A stretch of DNA of 64,000 bases, taken from the NCBI GenBank assembly GCA_002868945.1, contig PKTX01000048.1, positions 1 to 64,000 of the forward strand. Reading direction: 5' to 3'. Shown here in pieces: positions 18,709 to 28,254 of this stretch. The notes beneath the pieces are model-generated. The model saw nothing but the letters and a program-made list of their open reading frames with translations. It made no database searches and had not been told where the DNA came from. The DNA comes from Desulfobulbaceae bacterium. GTDB lineage: Bacteria > Desulfobacterota > Desulfobulbia > Desulfobulbales > SURF-16. The position numbers were made by a program, and so were the translations under genes. Each line of letters begins with the position of its first letter. Position 1 is the first letter of the stretch.

Positions 18709-19668
18709 TCACCAGCGGCCGCATGTCTTGTCCCCCGGTCCGGCAAGGGGGCAGGCCGCCAAACCCTCTCTGATCTCCTTGGTGAGGCGCTCCGCCTCCC
18801 GGGGCTCCGGTTGACTGTTGGTGAATTTGAGCTGATCGCAGCGTTCAAGCACAGCCAGAAAAAGGGCACGGCTTTCAGCCGGTATCGCCGCGCAGTTGTT
18901 GATGCTCGGCGCATATTCCTCATAGGTCTGTTCCAGGCACTGGAGTTCAAAACGGCTGGCCAGATAGCAGCGCAGGATATAGGCCAGGCGCTCGATGCGT
19001 TGTCGGCCGCTTAGTTCCTCGGCTCGGGCCAGTTCGTTCAGGGCCCGTTGCTTGGGCGGCAGCGGCCGTGGGCCGCGTTTATGGCGGCGCCGCAAGAGCC
19101 AAATAACCAGGGCGGCAAGGCCCAGCCCCAGGCTGCTGAGAATCAGGGGCAGGCGTGATCTCTCTTTCGGGGCCAGGGGCGGCAGGATATCGCCGCCGGC
19201 CGAGTTATCTGCCGCCACAGCATGCACGGTGATTTCCGGTTGCGCCAGGCTCAGCTCAAAGGTCTCGTTGCCGCGGACGGCCCGGATCAGCAGGCCGGGT
19301 AGGCGGTAGGCCCCGGGGTTGTAGGGCTCCACCAGCCATTGTCGTTGATGGACAAGGTCGTTTCCGGTGCGGCGTACCTCCACCTCGCCCTGGTCAAGGA
19401 GGGTGAAGTCGCCAAAAGCGGCGCCGGTCAGGGAGGGCATGGTCACTGCCGTTGTCTCCGGTGCCGTTACGGTCAGGGTGCAGAGTAGTTGGTCGGCAGG
19501 GGTGGGCCAGGGTTCGCCCTGGTCGTTGACCAGCAGGGTGTCGCCGGTGATGGTGAGACGGGCGGTCAGCCCTCCTGCGGCGTCCTCCAGTTCAAGCAGG
19601 GTGGTGGCTGAGGTCATGGCCGGTATCAGGCAGATCAGGCTGAGCAGTGCGGTAAAGAGGCGAGGCAT
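18709..19668 (-). CDS. Signal peptide/TM protein of the MoxR-Bat operon (DUF4381/BatD-like)
   Basis: Signal peptide, beta-rich ectodomain, TM (LILSSLGLGLAALVIWLLRRRHKRG), cytoplasmic tail; between VWA and DUF58 genes. Confidence 0.65.
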   Translation of the reverse strand: MPRLFTALLSLICLIPAMTSATTLLELEDAAGGLTARLTITGDTLLVNDQGEPWPTPADQLLCTLTVTAPETTAVTMPSLTGAAFGDFTLLDQGEVEVRRTGNDLVHQRQWLVEPYNPGAYRLPGLLIRAVRGNETFELSLAQPEITVHAVAADNSAGGDILPPLAPKERSRLPLILSSLGLGLAALVIWLLRRRHKRGPRPLPPKQRALNELARAEELSGRQRIERLAYILRCYLASRFELQCLEQTYEEYAPSINNCAAIPAESRALFLAVLERCDQLKFTNSQPEPREAERLTKEIREGLAACPLAGPGDKTCGRW

Positions 19669-20549
19669 CAGTGTACCCTCCGTCGTTCCCTGGCCCGGAA
19701 GAAGCGGACCAGATCAGCCACATAATTATCACCGGTGATCAGGGGGATATGGTCAACGGCCTGTTGCTTGAAAAGCGTGGCCAGTGCGGCGCGGCGCTCC
19801 CGGGTCAGGCCCTGGTAATGGTGGCGTACCCGACGGCAGCCGGTATCAATGAGCTGCACCTGACCGCTTTCATTGTCGCGCAGCCGGAGCATGCCCGCCT
19901 TGGGAAGACGCAGTTCAATGGGATCGGTGATGGAGATGGCAATAAGGTCATGGCGTCTGCTTGTGGCGCGCAGGGCCTTGCTGAAGTCAGGGGCGCGGAA
20001 GTCCGATATGACAAAGACCACGGCCCGTTTCTTCCGGACTCGGGCCAGGTAGTTGAGGGCAATGTTGAGATCGGTGCCGCGGCCCTGCGGCTTAAGGTGG
20101 AGGATGTCGCGGATGAGGCGCAGGACGTGGCGGGTCCCCTTGCGGGCCGGGATAAAATGTTCAATGGTGTCGCTGAAGGCGATGAGACCGGCCTTGTCGT
20201 TGTTGCGGATGGCGGACAGGGCCAGCAGGCCGCAGACCTCGGCCGCCACCTCCTGCTTAAGGCGGCCGTTTGAGCCGAAAAAACCGGAGGCGGACAGGTC
20301 CACCACAAAGAGGATGGTGAGCTCGCGTTCCTCCACATAACGTTTGACATGGGGCTCACCGGTGCGGGCTGTCACATTCCAGTCAATGGTGCGTACATCA
20401 TCGCCGGGCTGATAGGGACGGACCTCGTCAAATTCCATGCCGCGGCCCTTGAAGACCGAGTGGTATTCACCGGCCAGGATATCGCTCACCGCCTTGCCGG
20501 CCGTGATCTGAATGTGACGGATCTTGTGGCGCAGCTCGCTTTCGATCAT
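19668..20549 (-). CDS. DUF58 domain protein
   Basis: GRGMEFDEVRPYQPGDDVRTIDWNVTARTGEPHVKRYVEERELT is the canonical DUF58 signature. Confidence 0.95.
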   Translation of the reverse strand: MIESELRHKIRHIQITAGKAVSDILAGEYHSVFKGRGMEFDEVRPYQPGDDVRTIDWNVTARTGEPHVKRYVEERELTILFVVDLSASGFFGSNGRLKQEVAAEVCGLLALSAIRNNDKAGLIAFSDTIEHFIPARKGTRHVLRLIRDILHLKPQGRGTDLNIALNYLARVRKKRAVVFVISDFRAPDFSKALRATSRRHDLIAISITDPIELRLPKAGMLRLRDNESGQVQLIDTGCRRVRHHYQGLTRERRAALATLFKQQAVDHIPLITGDNYVADLVRFFRARERRRVH

Positions 20550-21526
20550 GGTACCTCAACCGTGGCCAGCACCTGTTGAATAAGGGCATCAGCGTCGATC
20601 TCCTCGGCTTCCGCCTCATAGGTGAGCAGCAGCCGGTGGCGCAGGACATCCGTGCCGATATTCTTGACATCCTGGGGCGTGACATAGGCCCGCCCGGCCA
20701 GCAGGGCAGTGGCCCGGGCCGCCTGGGCCAGAAAGATGGTGGCCCGGGGCGAGGCGCCGTACTGGATATAAGGGTCGATGGCCAGGTTGTAGTGTTGCGG
20801 GTGGCGGGTGGCATCCACCAGGTTGACGATGTACTCCTCAACAGCCGGGTCAATATAGATGGTGGTGTTGAGACGGCGCAGCTCCAGAATGTCGGTTGCG
20901 GTGATGGTCGGCGTGACGCTGTTTGCCGGATTGACGGCCTGGGCCCGCATAATGGCCAGTTCCTCCTCCTTGGAGGGATAGGTGACCTTGAGTTTGAACA
21001 TGAAGCGGTCCACCTGGGCCTCGGGCAGGGGGTAGGTGCCCTCCTGCTCCACCGGATTCTGGGTGGCCAGGACCATGAAGGGCTCCTCCAGACCAAAACT
21101 CTCCTCGCCGATGGTGATCTGCCGTTCCTGCATGGCCTCCAGCAGGGCACTCTGCACCTTGGCCGGGGCCCGATTGATCTCGTCGGCCAGGATGATGTTG
21201 GCAAAGAGCGGCCCCTTCTTGACGGTGAAGTCACCCTGCTTGGGGTTGTAGATCAGGGTGCCGAGCAGGTCGCCGGGCAGCAGGTCCGGGGTGAACTGGA
21301 CACGGCTGAAGGCGGTGCCGGTGGCCTGGGCCAGGGTGGTGACGGCCAGGGTTTTGGCCAAACCGGGCAAGCCCTCGATCAAGACGTGGTTGTTGCAGAG
21401 CAGCGCAATGAGCAGCCGGTCAAGGAGCTGGTCCTGGCCGATGATCACCTTGTTGATTTCATCCCTGGTCTGCTTGATGAGGGGGGCCTTGGCCCGCACC
21501 TGGTCGCTGACTTCCTGAATGGGCAT
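20546..21526 (-). CDS. MoxR-family AAA+ ATPase
   Basis: Walker A-like EGLPGLAKT, LADEINRAPAKVQSALLEAMQERQ, ATQNPVEQEGTYPLPEAQVDRFMFKL. Confidence 0.97.
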   Translation of the reverse strand: MPIQEVSDQVRAKAPLIKQTRDEINKVIIGQDQLLDRLLIALLCNNHVLIEGLPGLAKTLAVTTLAQATGTAFSRVQFTPDLLPGDLLGTLIYNPKQGDFTVKKGPLFANIILADEINRAPAKVQSALLEAMQERQITIGEESFGLEEPFMVLATQNPVEQEGTYPLPEAQVDRFMFKLKVTYPSKEEELAIMRAQAVNPANSVTPTITATDILELRRLNTTIYIDPAVEEYIVNLVDATRHPQHYNLAIDPYIQYGASPRATIFLAQAARATALLAGRAYVTPQDVKNIGTDVLRHRLLLTYEAEAEEIDADALIQQVLATVEVP

Positions 21527-21599
21527 GGCACACCTGGTATTTGTATGGGGAGCAATCTACCGTAAAGGCCAGAAAATAATAAGAAAGACGATGGGGATT

Positions 21600-22030
21600 G
21601 TCAAGGGGCAAGGGGCAAGGTCCAAGGTTCAAGGCTCAAGGTCCAAGGGGCAAGGGTGAAGAGTGAGGTGAGGGGAGTGAGGTGGCGTCATTGCGAGCAG
21701 CGCGAAGCAATCCAGGGAGGTTGTGCTGCCGCGGTGCCGCGCCGTGCCTCCTGGACTGCCGCGTCCCTCCGGTCCTCGCAGTGACGTGAGGGTGCAAGGG
21801 GCAAGGCCATGGCAGCAGTTTCTGCTTTTTCACCCTCATCCCGACCTTCTCCCTCAAGGGAGAAGGAGATTAAGGGTGCTTCCGTACATGATATTGGGAT
21901 GCACGATGCAAGGATGAGGCTTCCGGAAGTCTGATCGACTGCTTTTCAAGCTTTCCTCCTGCCTCCTGCCTCCTGCCTCCTCACTCCTGCCTCCTCACTC
22001 CTGACTCCTCACTCTTGCCTCCTCCTTTAG
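21600..22030 (-). repeat. Composite repeat cassette (minus orientation), incl. 21685-21785 hairpin repeat and 21828-21862 TTCTCCCT(C/T)AAGGGAGAAGG module
   Basis: Colinear (as reverse complement) with 56460-56825. Confidence 0.9.
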
Positions 22031-22038
22031 CTCTCTCA

Positions 22039-22752
22039 TCAACCGGGTCGGGAGGGCTCGGCAAAGGGACGTGGCCACATGGGTTGGGTCGGCACACTGA
22101 TCAGTCGCATTTCCGGCAGGATAAGGGCCGTGAGGGATCCGCCATAGACGGCACCGGTATCTATGCCTATCTTGTTGGGCCTGAGCAGCGGTTTTTCAAA
22201 GGGGGTGTGGCCGAAGATCACCGGTTTGCCGAAATTATGGTCGCAGTTGATAAATTCGTCCCTGGCCCATAACAGCCACTGCGGCGACTGGTGACTCAGG
22301 TGTATGCCGGGTTCCAGTCCGGCATGCACGAATATGCCGTGCTCGTTTTCAAAAGTGGCGGGCAGGTCGGAGAGCAGGGCCAGATGGTCGGGCGGAAGAA
22401 GGGCGGCGGCATCACCGGCAAAGGGATCTATGTCATAACTTGTCAGGCACTCCAGGCCGCCGGCCCGCAGGAAAAGGTCACGGTTACGGTCGGCCAGAAA
22501 GTCGAGCAGCATCTGTTCGTGATTGCCGCGCAGAATAATGAGGTGACGCAGCTCTTCCCGCAGTTCAAGCAACAGGGCCACGGTGCCTTTGGAGTCGGGG
22601 CCCCGGTTGATCAGGTCGCCGAGAATGATGACGGTGTCCTGTTCGGCATCCGGGGCTATTTGGGCCAACAGTTCCGCAAGCGCTTGGCGGCAGCCGTGGA
22701 TGTCTCCAATGGCAATGGTTCGACGCATGGTGCGGATCAGCTCTTTTGCCAC
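22039..22752 (-). CDS. Metallophosphoesterase / serine-threonine phosphatase-like protein
   Basis: IAIGDIHGCRQAL, VIILGDLINRGPDSKGT, ILRGNHEQMLLDF: PP2A-like/ApaH-like motifs. Confidence 0.92.
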   Translation of the reverse strand: MAKELIRTMRRTIAIGDIHGCRQALAELLAQIAPDAEQDTVIILGDLINRGPDSKGTVALLLELREELRHLIILRGNHEQMLLDFLADRNRDLFLRAGGLECLTSYDIDPFAGDAAALLPPDHLALLSDLPATFENEHGIFVHAGLEPGIHLSHQSPQWLLWARDEFINCDHNFGKPVIFGHTPFEKPLLRPNKIGIDTGAVYGGSLTALILPEMRLISVPTQPMWPRPFAEPSRPG

Positions 22753-25037
22753 TTTTGCAACAGTATCTCGGCATCCTGACGCTCGGGGAATTCCGCCTCC
22801 ACCGTAAGAGAGCGTTGCAGTTCCTCCCTGGCCAGCTCTTTTTTGCCGCCTGCTTCCAGGGCCAGGGCCAGGTGATATCGGATGGTCGGCGCCTCAGGCA
22901 GGGCGTCCAGGGCCTGGCTGAACTGAGGGATGGCCAGGTCGTAGGCGCCGCGTTGATAATGGATCCAGCCCAGGGTGTCGGCAATATAAGGATCTGTCGG
23001 CGATTGTTCCTTGGCGATGAGGGCCAGGCGCAGGGCTTCGCCGAGATCAGCCTTGTCGCCCTCTATCAGGCGCCAGGCCAGATTGTTGGCGGCCGGCGCA
23101 AAGTCGGGCTGCCGTTGCAGGATTCGCCGGTAGGCGGCCTCAGCCTCGGCATGGCTGCCCTTCTGTTCCTGCAAAATGGCCCAGTGCATGCGGGCCGGTG
23201 CAAGATCGGGTTTTTTGTCAAGCAAGGCGCTGTACTCCTCAATGGCCTCTTGCGTCTTGCCGGTTTGCTCCTGAATTCTGGCAATGAGCAGATATGGCCG
23301 CAGGCGTTCCGGGGCAAGCGCCTGCACCTCGCGTAAGACAGCGATGGCCTGCTCGAAATTTTTCTGCCGTAAGTAAAGTTCCCCCAGTATCGTCAAATAT
23401 TCAGCCTGGTCGGGAACCAGGCGGCGCTGGGCTTCCACCCGGCTGATGGCCCCGGCCGCATCGTTGTGCTGCAGGTAGACAGCCACCAGCGAGGCCACAG
23501 CCGGTGGAAAGTCGGGCTGTATCTCCAATATCTTTTCAAAGAGATCTCTGGCCTGGTCCAGTTCGCGGCGAGCCAGCCTGGTAAGGCCAAGTTGCTGTAA
23601 CACCTCGATATTTTCAGGGGCCCTGGCATTCATCTTCTCAAATACCTGGAGGGCTTCGTCGTATTTTTTGTCATACAAAAAGCAGTTTCCCAGAATAATG
23701 GCAGCCCGAAAGCTGTTTGGCCGCAGACGCAGAGCAATCAATGCTTCGTTGCGGGCGCCGGCCAGGTCGCGCTGCTGGAAGAGGAGTTGGGCAAGCAGGA
23801 TGCGGGAGTGGTGGTCGCGCGGGTTTTGGGTAAGCGCTTCGCTGACCTCTTTCTGGGCCAGCGCTGTTTCACCCCGTTTTTGATGCGCCATTGCCTTTAC
23901 ATAAAAGGGTTCATACCAGCGGGGATAGTTGCGCACCAGGCTGCCGAGGATCTCCAGGGCTTCCTGGTTCTTGCCCTTGCCGACCAGCAGTTTGGCCTGG
24001 AGCAGGTTGCCGCGGCCATGCTTGTTGTTTTCGTCCAGAATCTCCCGAGTCAGGTCAGCGGCCTTGTCGGGCTGTCTTCTGCCGATGTAGAAATCAGCCA
24101 GGGTCGCTTTGGTATCCAGATTGCTTTTGTCCTTTGCCAGTGCCTCCAGGTAGGCGGTTTCCGCCTGGTCAAAGCGGTTGCGTGATTGATAAAATCTGCC
24201 CAGATTAACGGAGAGTTGCGGGTCATTGGGGGCAATGCCGACGGCCTGCTGCAGGGCCTCTTCGGCATGACTGAACTCCTGCCGCCCGGCATGGAAGGCG
24301 GCCAGGTCCAGGTAGGGTTGAGGGGAGTCCGGGAAGGCGTCAATGTTGCGCTGCAGTTGGGCCAGGGCTTTTTGCGGCTCTTGCTGGTTCAGGTAGAAGC
24401 TGACCAGGGCCTGGTTTTTGGCTAGATCGTGGGGCGGCAGGGCAACGGCCTGCAGGAGTGCCTGCTCGGCTGCCGCCGGTTGCTTGTTCGCCATGTAGAC
24501 CTGGGCCTGAAGCAGGTGGAGGCGGGACTGCGTGGGGTCCTGGCTGATCGCCCTGGTGATGATCTCTTCCGCCTGGGCCGGCTTGCCCTCCATCAGGAAG
24601 ATGGTGGCCTTGAGGATCAATGCTTCCATGTTTTGCGGCTCGGCTTCCAGGATGATGTTGACCCGCTCCAGGCTTTGCGATTGCTGGTTTGAGGCGAGCA
24701 TGATCTTGGCAAGGTTGAGCTGGGCCTCCAGGTTGGCCGGATCCACTGAGGCGGCCCGCTCGAAATTGCGATAGGCATTCTGATGATCCTGCAGGGCCAG
24801 TTGGGCCAGACCCATCTGCAGGTATGCCTCGGAGAATTTGCCGTCGATGCTGGTTGCGTTGCGGAATTCCAAGATGGCGGCCTGGTGGTTCTCTTTGGCG
24901 GCGTATTCCATGCCCTTCTGGTAATGGGCCTGTTTTTTGGTCTCAGCATCGCTGCAGGCCACAGTGCTGATCATGAGCAGTGCCAGAATAATGGTGGAAA
25001 AGGCGATGGACAGGTGAGGGAAACGCAAGGGGGTCAT
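22737..25037 (-). CDS. prsT: PrsT-like TPR-repeat lipoprotein of PEP-CTERM systems
   Basis: 766 aa TPR array with lipoprotein signal (ISTVACSDAETKKQAHYQKGMEYAAKENHQAAILEFRNA); adjacent to a PEP-CTERM gene. Confidence 0.8.
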   Translation of the reverse strand: MTPLRFPHLSIAFSTIILALLMISTVACSDAETKKQAHYQKGMEYAAKENHQAAILEFRNATSIDGKFSEAYLQMGLAQLALQDHQNAYRNFERAASVDPANLEAQLNLAKIMLASNQQSQSLERVNIILEAEPQNMEALILKATIFLMEGKPAQAEEIITRAISQDPTQSRLHLLQAQVYMANKQPAAAEQALLQAVALPPHDLAKNQALVSFYLNQQEPQKALAQLQRNIDAFPDSPQPYLDLAAFHAGRQEFSHAEEALQQAVGIAPNDPQLSVNLGRFYQSRNRFDQAETAYLEALAKDKSNLDTKATLADFYIGRRQPDKAADLTREILDENNKHGRGNLLQAKLLVGKGKNQEALEILGSLVRNYPRWYEPFYVKAMAHQKRGETALAQKEVSEALTQNPRDHHSRILLAQLLFQQRDLAGARNEALIALRLRPNSFRAAIILGNCFLYDKKYDEALQVFEKMNARAPENIEVLQQLGLTRLARRELDQARDLFEKILEIQPDFPPAVASLVAVYLQHNDAAGAISRVEAQRRLVPDQAEYLTILGELYLRQKNFEQAIAVLREVQALAPERLRPYLLIARIQEQTGKTQEAIEEYSALLDKKPDLAPARMHWAILQEQKGSHAEAEAAYRRILQRQPDFAPAANNLAWRLIEGDKADLGEALRLALIAKEQSPTDPYIADTLGWIHYQRGAYDLAIPQFSQALDALPEAPTIRYHLALALEAGGKKELAREELQRSLTVEAEFPERQDAEILLQKWQKS

Positions 25038-25300
25038 ACGGAATCCTTTTTTGGCATGGATGATTATGGAAAGTGCCGGCCGCGCACCGGCTGAATCAAT
25101 AAGTGGGGCGCAGGAATATCATTACCACCTGCAATGCAACTTGTCACTCCCCAAAGAGCGGCGTTGTCGGTGTGTGCGGATATGTACATCGTGATGGCGC
25201 CGGCGCTGGGCCGGGGGCGTCTCTGGTGCCGGCTGAGGTGGGCATACGCCAAAAAAAGTGATGAGCACCGAATCTCAGCCGGTGTGCACGGTAGTAACCA

Positions 25301-25337
25301 TAAAAAAAGGCAAGGTCGAAACAGCAAACCTTGCCTT
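25301..25337 (-). terminator. Rho-independent terminator of the first PEP-CTERM gene
   Basis: Minus strand AAGGCAAGGT...ACCTTGCCTT followed by T-tract. Confidence 0.85.
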
Positions 25338-25373
25338 GTGTCGGCATGACCGGAAGTCCGCGATTGCGGCGTC

Positions 25374-26018
25374 TCAGACTTTGTGCATGCGGCGCCTCAT
25401 TCCGGCCAGTCCGGCCAGCCCGGCTCCGAAGAGCAGGATGGTGGCTGGTTCGGGAATGGGGGTGGTGTTAACGGTAATGTGTGATATGCACGGGACATTC
25501 TTTTCGTTTGGGGTCAGGAGGTGGGCGGTGGTCCAATCGCCGTACTGCAGGGCCGGGTCAACAAAATAGAGGGCAAATTCCGTGGCGCCTTTTATACTGT
25601 AGAAGGAAACCGTATCAGGGGCGTCCACTTGCCATGTCCCTGATTTGTAATCCGCATCATAGCTTATGGTCAAGGAATCAACGGACTCGTCCGGCTCATC
25701 AACCTTGAGGAAGTTATAGCTGGAATCAGTTCCAAGATAATAGTTCAGTAAAGCGGCGAGAATTTCTTCACTGTCGTTGGATTGGTTGGTGACTGTGCCC
25801 AGATAGTAGCCGGTGAAATTGTCGCCGATATATCCGCCGTAGGTGGCATCCCATGTGTCCGTAGCCTGCTTTCTGTTTGTAAAAGTGTACGCAGTGCCGT
25901 CGATGGTGTAGAAGTAATCAGTGTCAAAGGTGGAATCAGTGGTGAGGAATGGCGCGGCCGAGGCCGGGCTGACCTGACAGCAGAGGAGCGCGGCGATTGC
26001 GAGTAGTAATTTGTTCAT
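25374..26018 (-). CDS. PEP-CTERM sorting domain protein
   Basis: MNKLLLAIAALLCCQVSPASAA signal; C-terminus PIPEPATILLFGAGLAGLAGMRRRMHKV (PEP, TM, basic tail); start at 26018 has upstream CCGGAGAAA. Confidence 0.95.
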   Translation of the reverse strand: MNKLLLAIAALLCCQVSPASAAPFLTTDSTFDTDYFYTIDGTAYTFTNRKQATDTWDATYGGYIGDNFTGYYLGTVTNQSNDSEEILAALLNYYLGTDSSYNFLKVDEPDESVDSLTISYDADYKSGTWQVDAPDTVSFYSIKGATEFALYFVDPALQYGDWTTAHLLTPNEKNVPCISHITVNTTPIPEPATILLFGAGLAGLAGMRRRMHKV

Positions 26019-26160
26019 CAGGTTTCTCCGGATTAACATAAACTCAGCATTTTTTTGTTGGACCTGTCTGGAAGATGGTCGGTGCGCACGGCACCAACGG
26101 TCCCCCTATGGACAGATACCAGGTAAATGACAGAGGCGGTTTGCTCAGCATAACTACCTA

Positions 26161-26175
26161 GCAAGGAGTATGCCG
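26161..26175 (-). promoter_or_regulatory. Candidate sigma-54 (-24/-12) promoter CGGCAT-ACTCC-TTGC
   Basis: GG-N10-GC spacing preserved, ~143-157 nt upstream of the PEP-CTERM start codon. Confidence 0.55.
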
Positions 26176-26599
26176 CCTGCGCGAAAAGATGTGTAGCGGC
26201 TCCCTTGTTTCCGGCATATCTTGTGACAGGTGCGCGATGGGTGATTATGACACGCTATAACTGTTCGAAATGACAGGTGACCCTTTTACGGAGAAGTGGG
26301 GAGGGAAAAAGAATTCTTTGAACAGGAACTGCTGTGTGTTAGGTTGGCCAAGTGTGTCGAGGCAGGATGGGTCAATCCGTATTCCCGGAATTCTGACTGG
26401 TTTTTCCGGAAAAGCGGATTGGGGCCAGGCTGTGGGTTTTGGTTTTTGCTGTCTCGGTAAAAAAAATGACGTCGGGCTTCTGCGGGTTATGGAATGCCGC
26501 CATAACGCAGGGGAAAAGGAGTTTCCGGCAATGCCGTCAAAATTGCTATACTTACATCCGCCTTTGGGCTAGTCTTGCATTTCTGGTGTTTGTGTGGAG

Positions 26600-26960
26600 C
26601 CTGCTCAACCCCAGAGGTGAGAGGCAAGGCTCAAGGTCCAAGGTGCAAGAGTGAAGAGTGAGGTGAGAGGGGTGAGGTGGCGTCTTTGCGAGCAGCGCGA
26701 AGCAATCCAGGGAGGTTGTGCTGCCTCGGTGCCTCGCCATGCCTCCTGGACTGCCGCGTCCCTCCGGTCCTCGCAGTGACATGGGGATGCAAGGGGCAAG
26801 GGTGAGGCTTCCAGAAGGCGGAACGACTGTTTTTCAAGCTTTTCTACTGTTTTCTGAATTCTGATTTCTTATTTCTCGCAGTATCACACGCCCAAAACAC
26901 CCCATAACTCCCTCTAACTCCTTTTAACTTCTTTTAACTTCTAACTTCTTTAATCTCAAA
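26600..26960 (-). repeat. Composite repeat cassette (minus orientation), including hairpin repeat 26681-26780 and ~10-bp-period (T)AACTCC/TTTAACTTCT tract ~26903-26950
   Basis: Same modules as at 56.4-56.8 and 61.25-61.8 kb in opposite orientation. Confidence 0.85.
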
Positions 26961-27120
26961 TTAGGGTATCTTGAATAATGAGATATTTTGTTCGAGTTTG
27001 AGAAGCATAGAAAATAAAACCCGCAGCATATCGAGCATATGTGAGGATTTTTATTTTCGTAGCGACGAAAAAATCGGGCAAAATAGCAATTATTCAAGAT
27101 GGCCATTAGTTATCTCAACT
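26951..27120. repeat. Imperfect long palindrome; best-conserved arms ATCTTGAATAAT (26968-26979) / ATTATTCAAGAT (27089-27100)
   Basis: Reverse complement of ~27045-27120 aligns along ~26951-27030; ORFs on the two strands are mutually similar. Confidence 0.75.
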
Positions 27121-28254
27121 ATGCATAATACCATAATGGAAGAGCAACGGCGCAGCGCTGTTATCCGTGATTTTCAGCGGCAGGTCTTCTGCCTGTTTGG
27201 CCTGCCGGTGGACAACCTCGACCTGGCCGCCACCAAGGCCCTGCTGCGGGACAAGGCCGGAGAGCAGGGCGAGGCGGTTCTTTCCACTATTAATGTCAAT
27301 TGGGTGGTGCAGTCCCGGCGTGATCCTGCCTTTCGGGCCGCCATTCTCAACAGCGAGATGGTCACCCTGGACGGCAGGCCGCTGGTGTGGTTGGCTCGCT
27401 TGCTGGGCTATCCCATGAAAGAGGTGGTGGCAGGCTCAACCCTGATCCAGGAACTTAATGACGATACGGTGGCTGAGGCGCCGCTGGGCATATTTTTCTT
27501 TGGCGGTGATGATCAGGCCGGGCGTCTGGCCGTGGAACAGGTAAACAGGAGCGGGGGCGGGCTGCGGGCACTGGGCGCCCTGAACCCCGGTTTCGGCAGC
27601 ATCGACGAGATGAGCAGCCCTGCAATCATCAAGCGGATAAATGAGGCCAGGCCTGATATCCTGCTGGTGGCCCTGGGCGCCCAAAAAGGCGTGGCCTGGA
27701 TCGAGCACAATCGTCATGTCCTGCAGGCCAAAGTCATCAGTCATCTTGGCGCCACTGTCAACTTTCTGGCCGGCACAGTACGCCGGGCGCCGCGCATATT
27801 TCGCAACATGGGCCTGGAATGGGCCTGGCGCATTTTTCAGGAACCGAAACTCTTCAAGCGGTATGGCGGGGATGGCTTGCTGCTGTTACGGATGTTGCTC
27901 AGTCGCCTGCCGCTGTGGCTGCGGTATCGCTCCTGGCAGAAGCAGTATGGTGGGCAGCAGCAAACCGGCAACAGCACCTGGCAGGACGACGCACAGGGCC
28001 TCACCCTGCTTTTGGGGCCTGTGCTGCGGGCCGAGCACGACCAGTCGCTGCGCGATCTCCTGTGCCGGGCTGCCCTGGCCCAACAGGACCTGAGCCTTGA
28101 TTTTCAGGCCACACGATTTATGGATGGTGCCTTTCTGGGGCTGCTGCTGCTGCTGCAGAAGCACCAGCAGAGGAATGGCAAAAAGCTGACCTTTTGCCAT
28201 ACCAGGGGCAGGGTGGCGCAGATCTTCCATCTCTTCGGGATGCCTCGCACATGA
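27121..28254 (+). CDS. WecG/TagA/CpsF-family glycosyltransferase with C-terminal STAS-like domain
   Basis: STINVNWVVQSRRDPAFRAAILNSEMVTLDGRPLVWLARLLG, FFFGG, ILLVALGAQKGVAWIEHNR, VGATVNFLAGT-like motifs; final ~85 aa (LRDLLCRAALAQQDLSLDFQATRFMDGAFLGLLLLLQKHQQRNGKKLTFCHTRGRVAQIFHLFGM) resembles STAS. Start 27121 or 27136. Confidence 0.85.
   Translation: MHNTIMEEQRRSAVIRDFQRQVFCLFGLPVDNLDLAATKALLRDKAGEQGEAVLSTINVNWVVQSRRDPAFRAAILNSEMVTLDGRPLVWLARLLGYPMKEVVAGSTLIQELNDDTVAEAPLGIFFFGGDDQAGRLAVEQVNRSGGGLRALGALNPGFGSIDEMSSPAIIKRINEARPDILLVALGAQKGVAWIEHNRHVLQAKVISHLGATVNFLAGTVRRAPRIFRNMGLEWAWRIFQEPKLFKRYGGDGLLLLRMLLSRLPLWLRYRSWQKQYGGQQQTGNSTWQDDAQGLTLLLGPVLRAEHDQSLRDLLCRAALAQQDLSLDFQATRFMDGAFLGLLLLLQKHQQRNGKKLTFCHTRGRVAQIFHLFGMPRT

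Noticed and set aside
18022-19014. 330-aa plus-strand ORF spanning repeats
   Set aside because: Translation of tandem repeats (SLLPPHSSPMPLALCPLKLVSCPLPLAPCPLPLAP) plus antisense of flanking genes
20576-21565. 329-aa plus-strand ORF opposite moxR
   Set aside because: Antisense shadow of a strongly conserved MoxR ATPase in GC-rich DNA; low-complexity Gly/Gln/Val-rich translation
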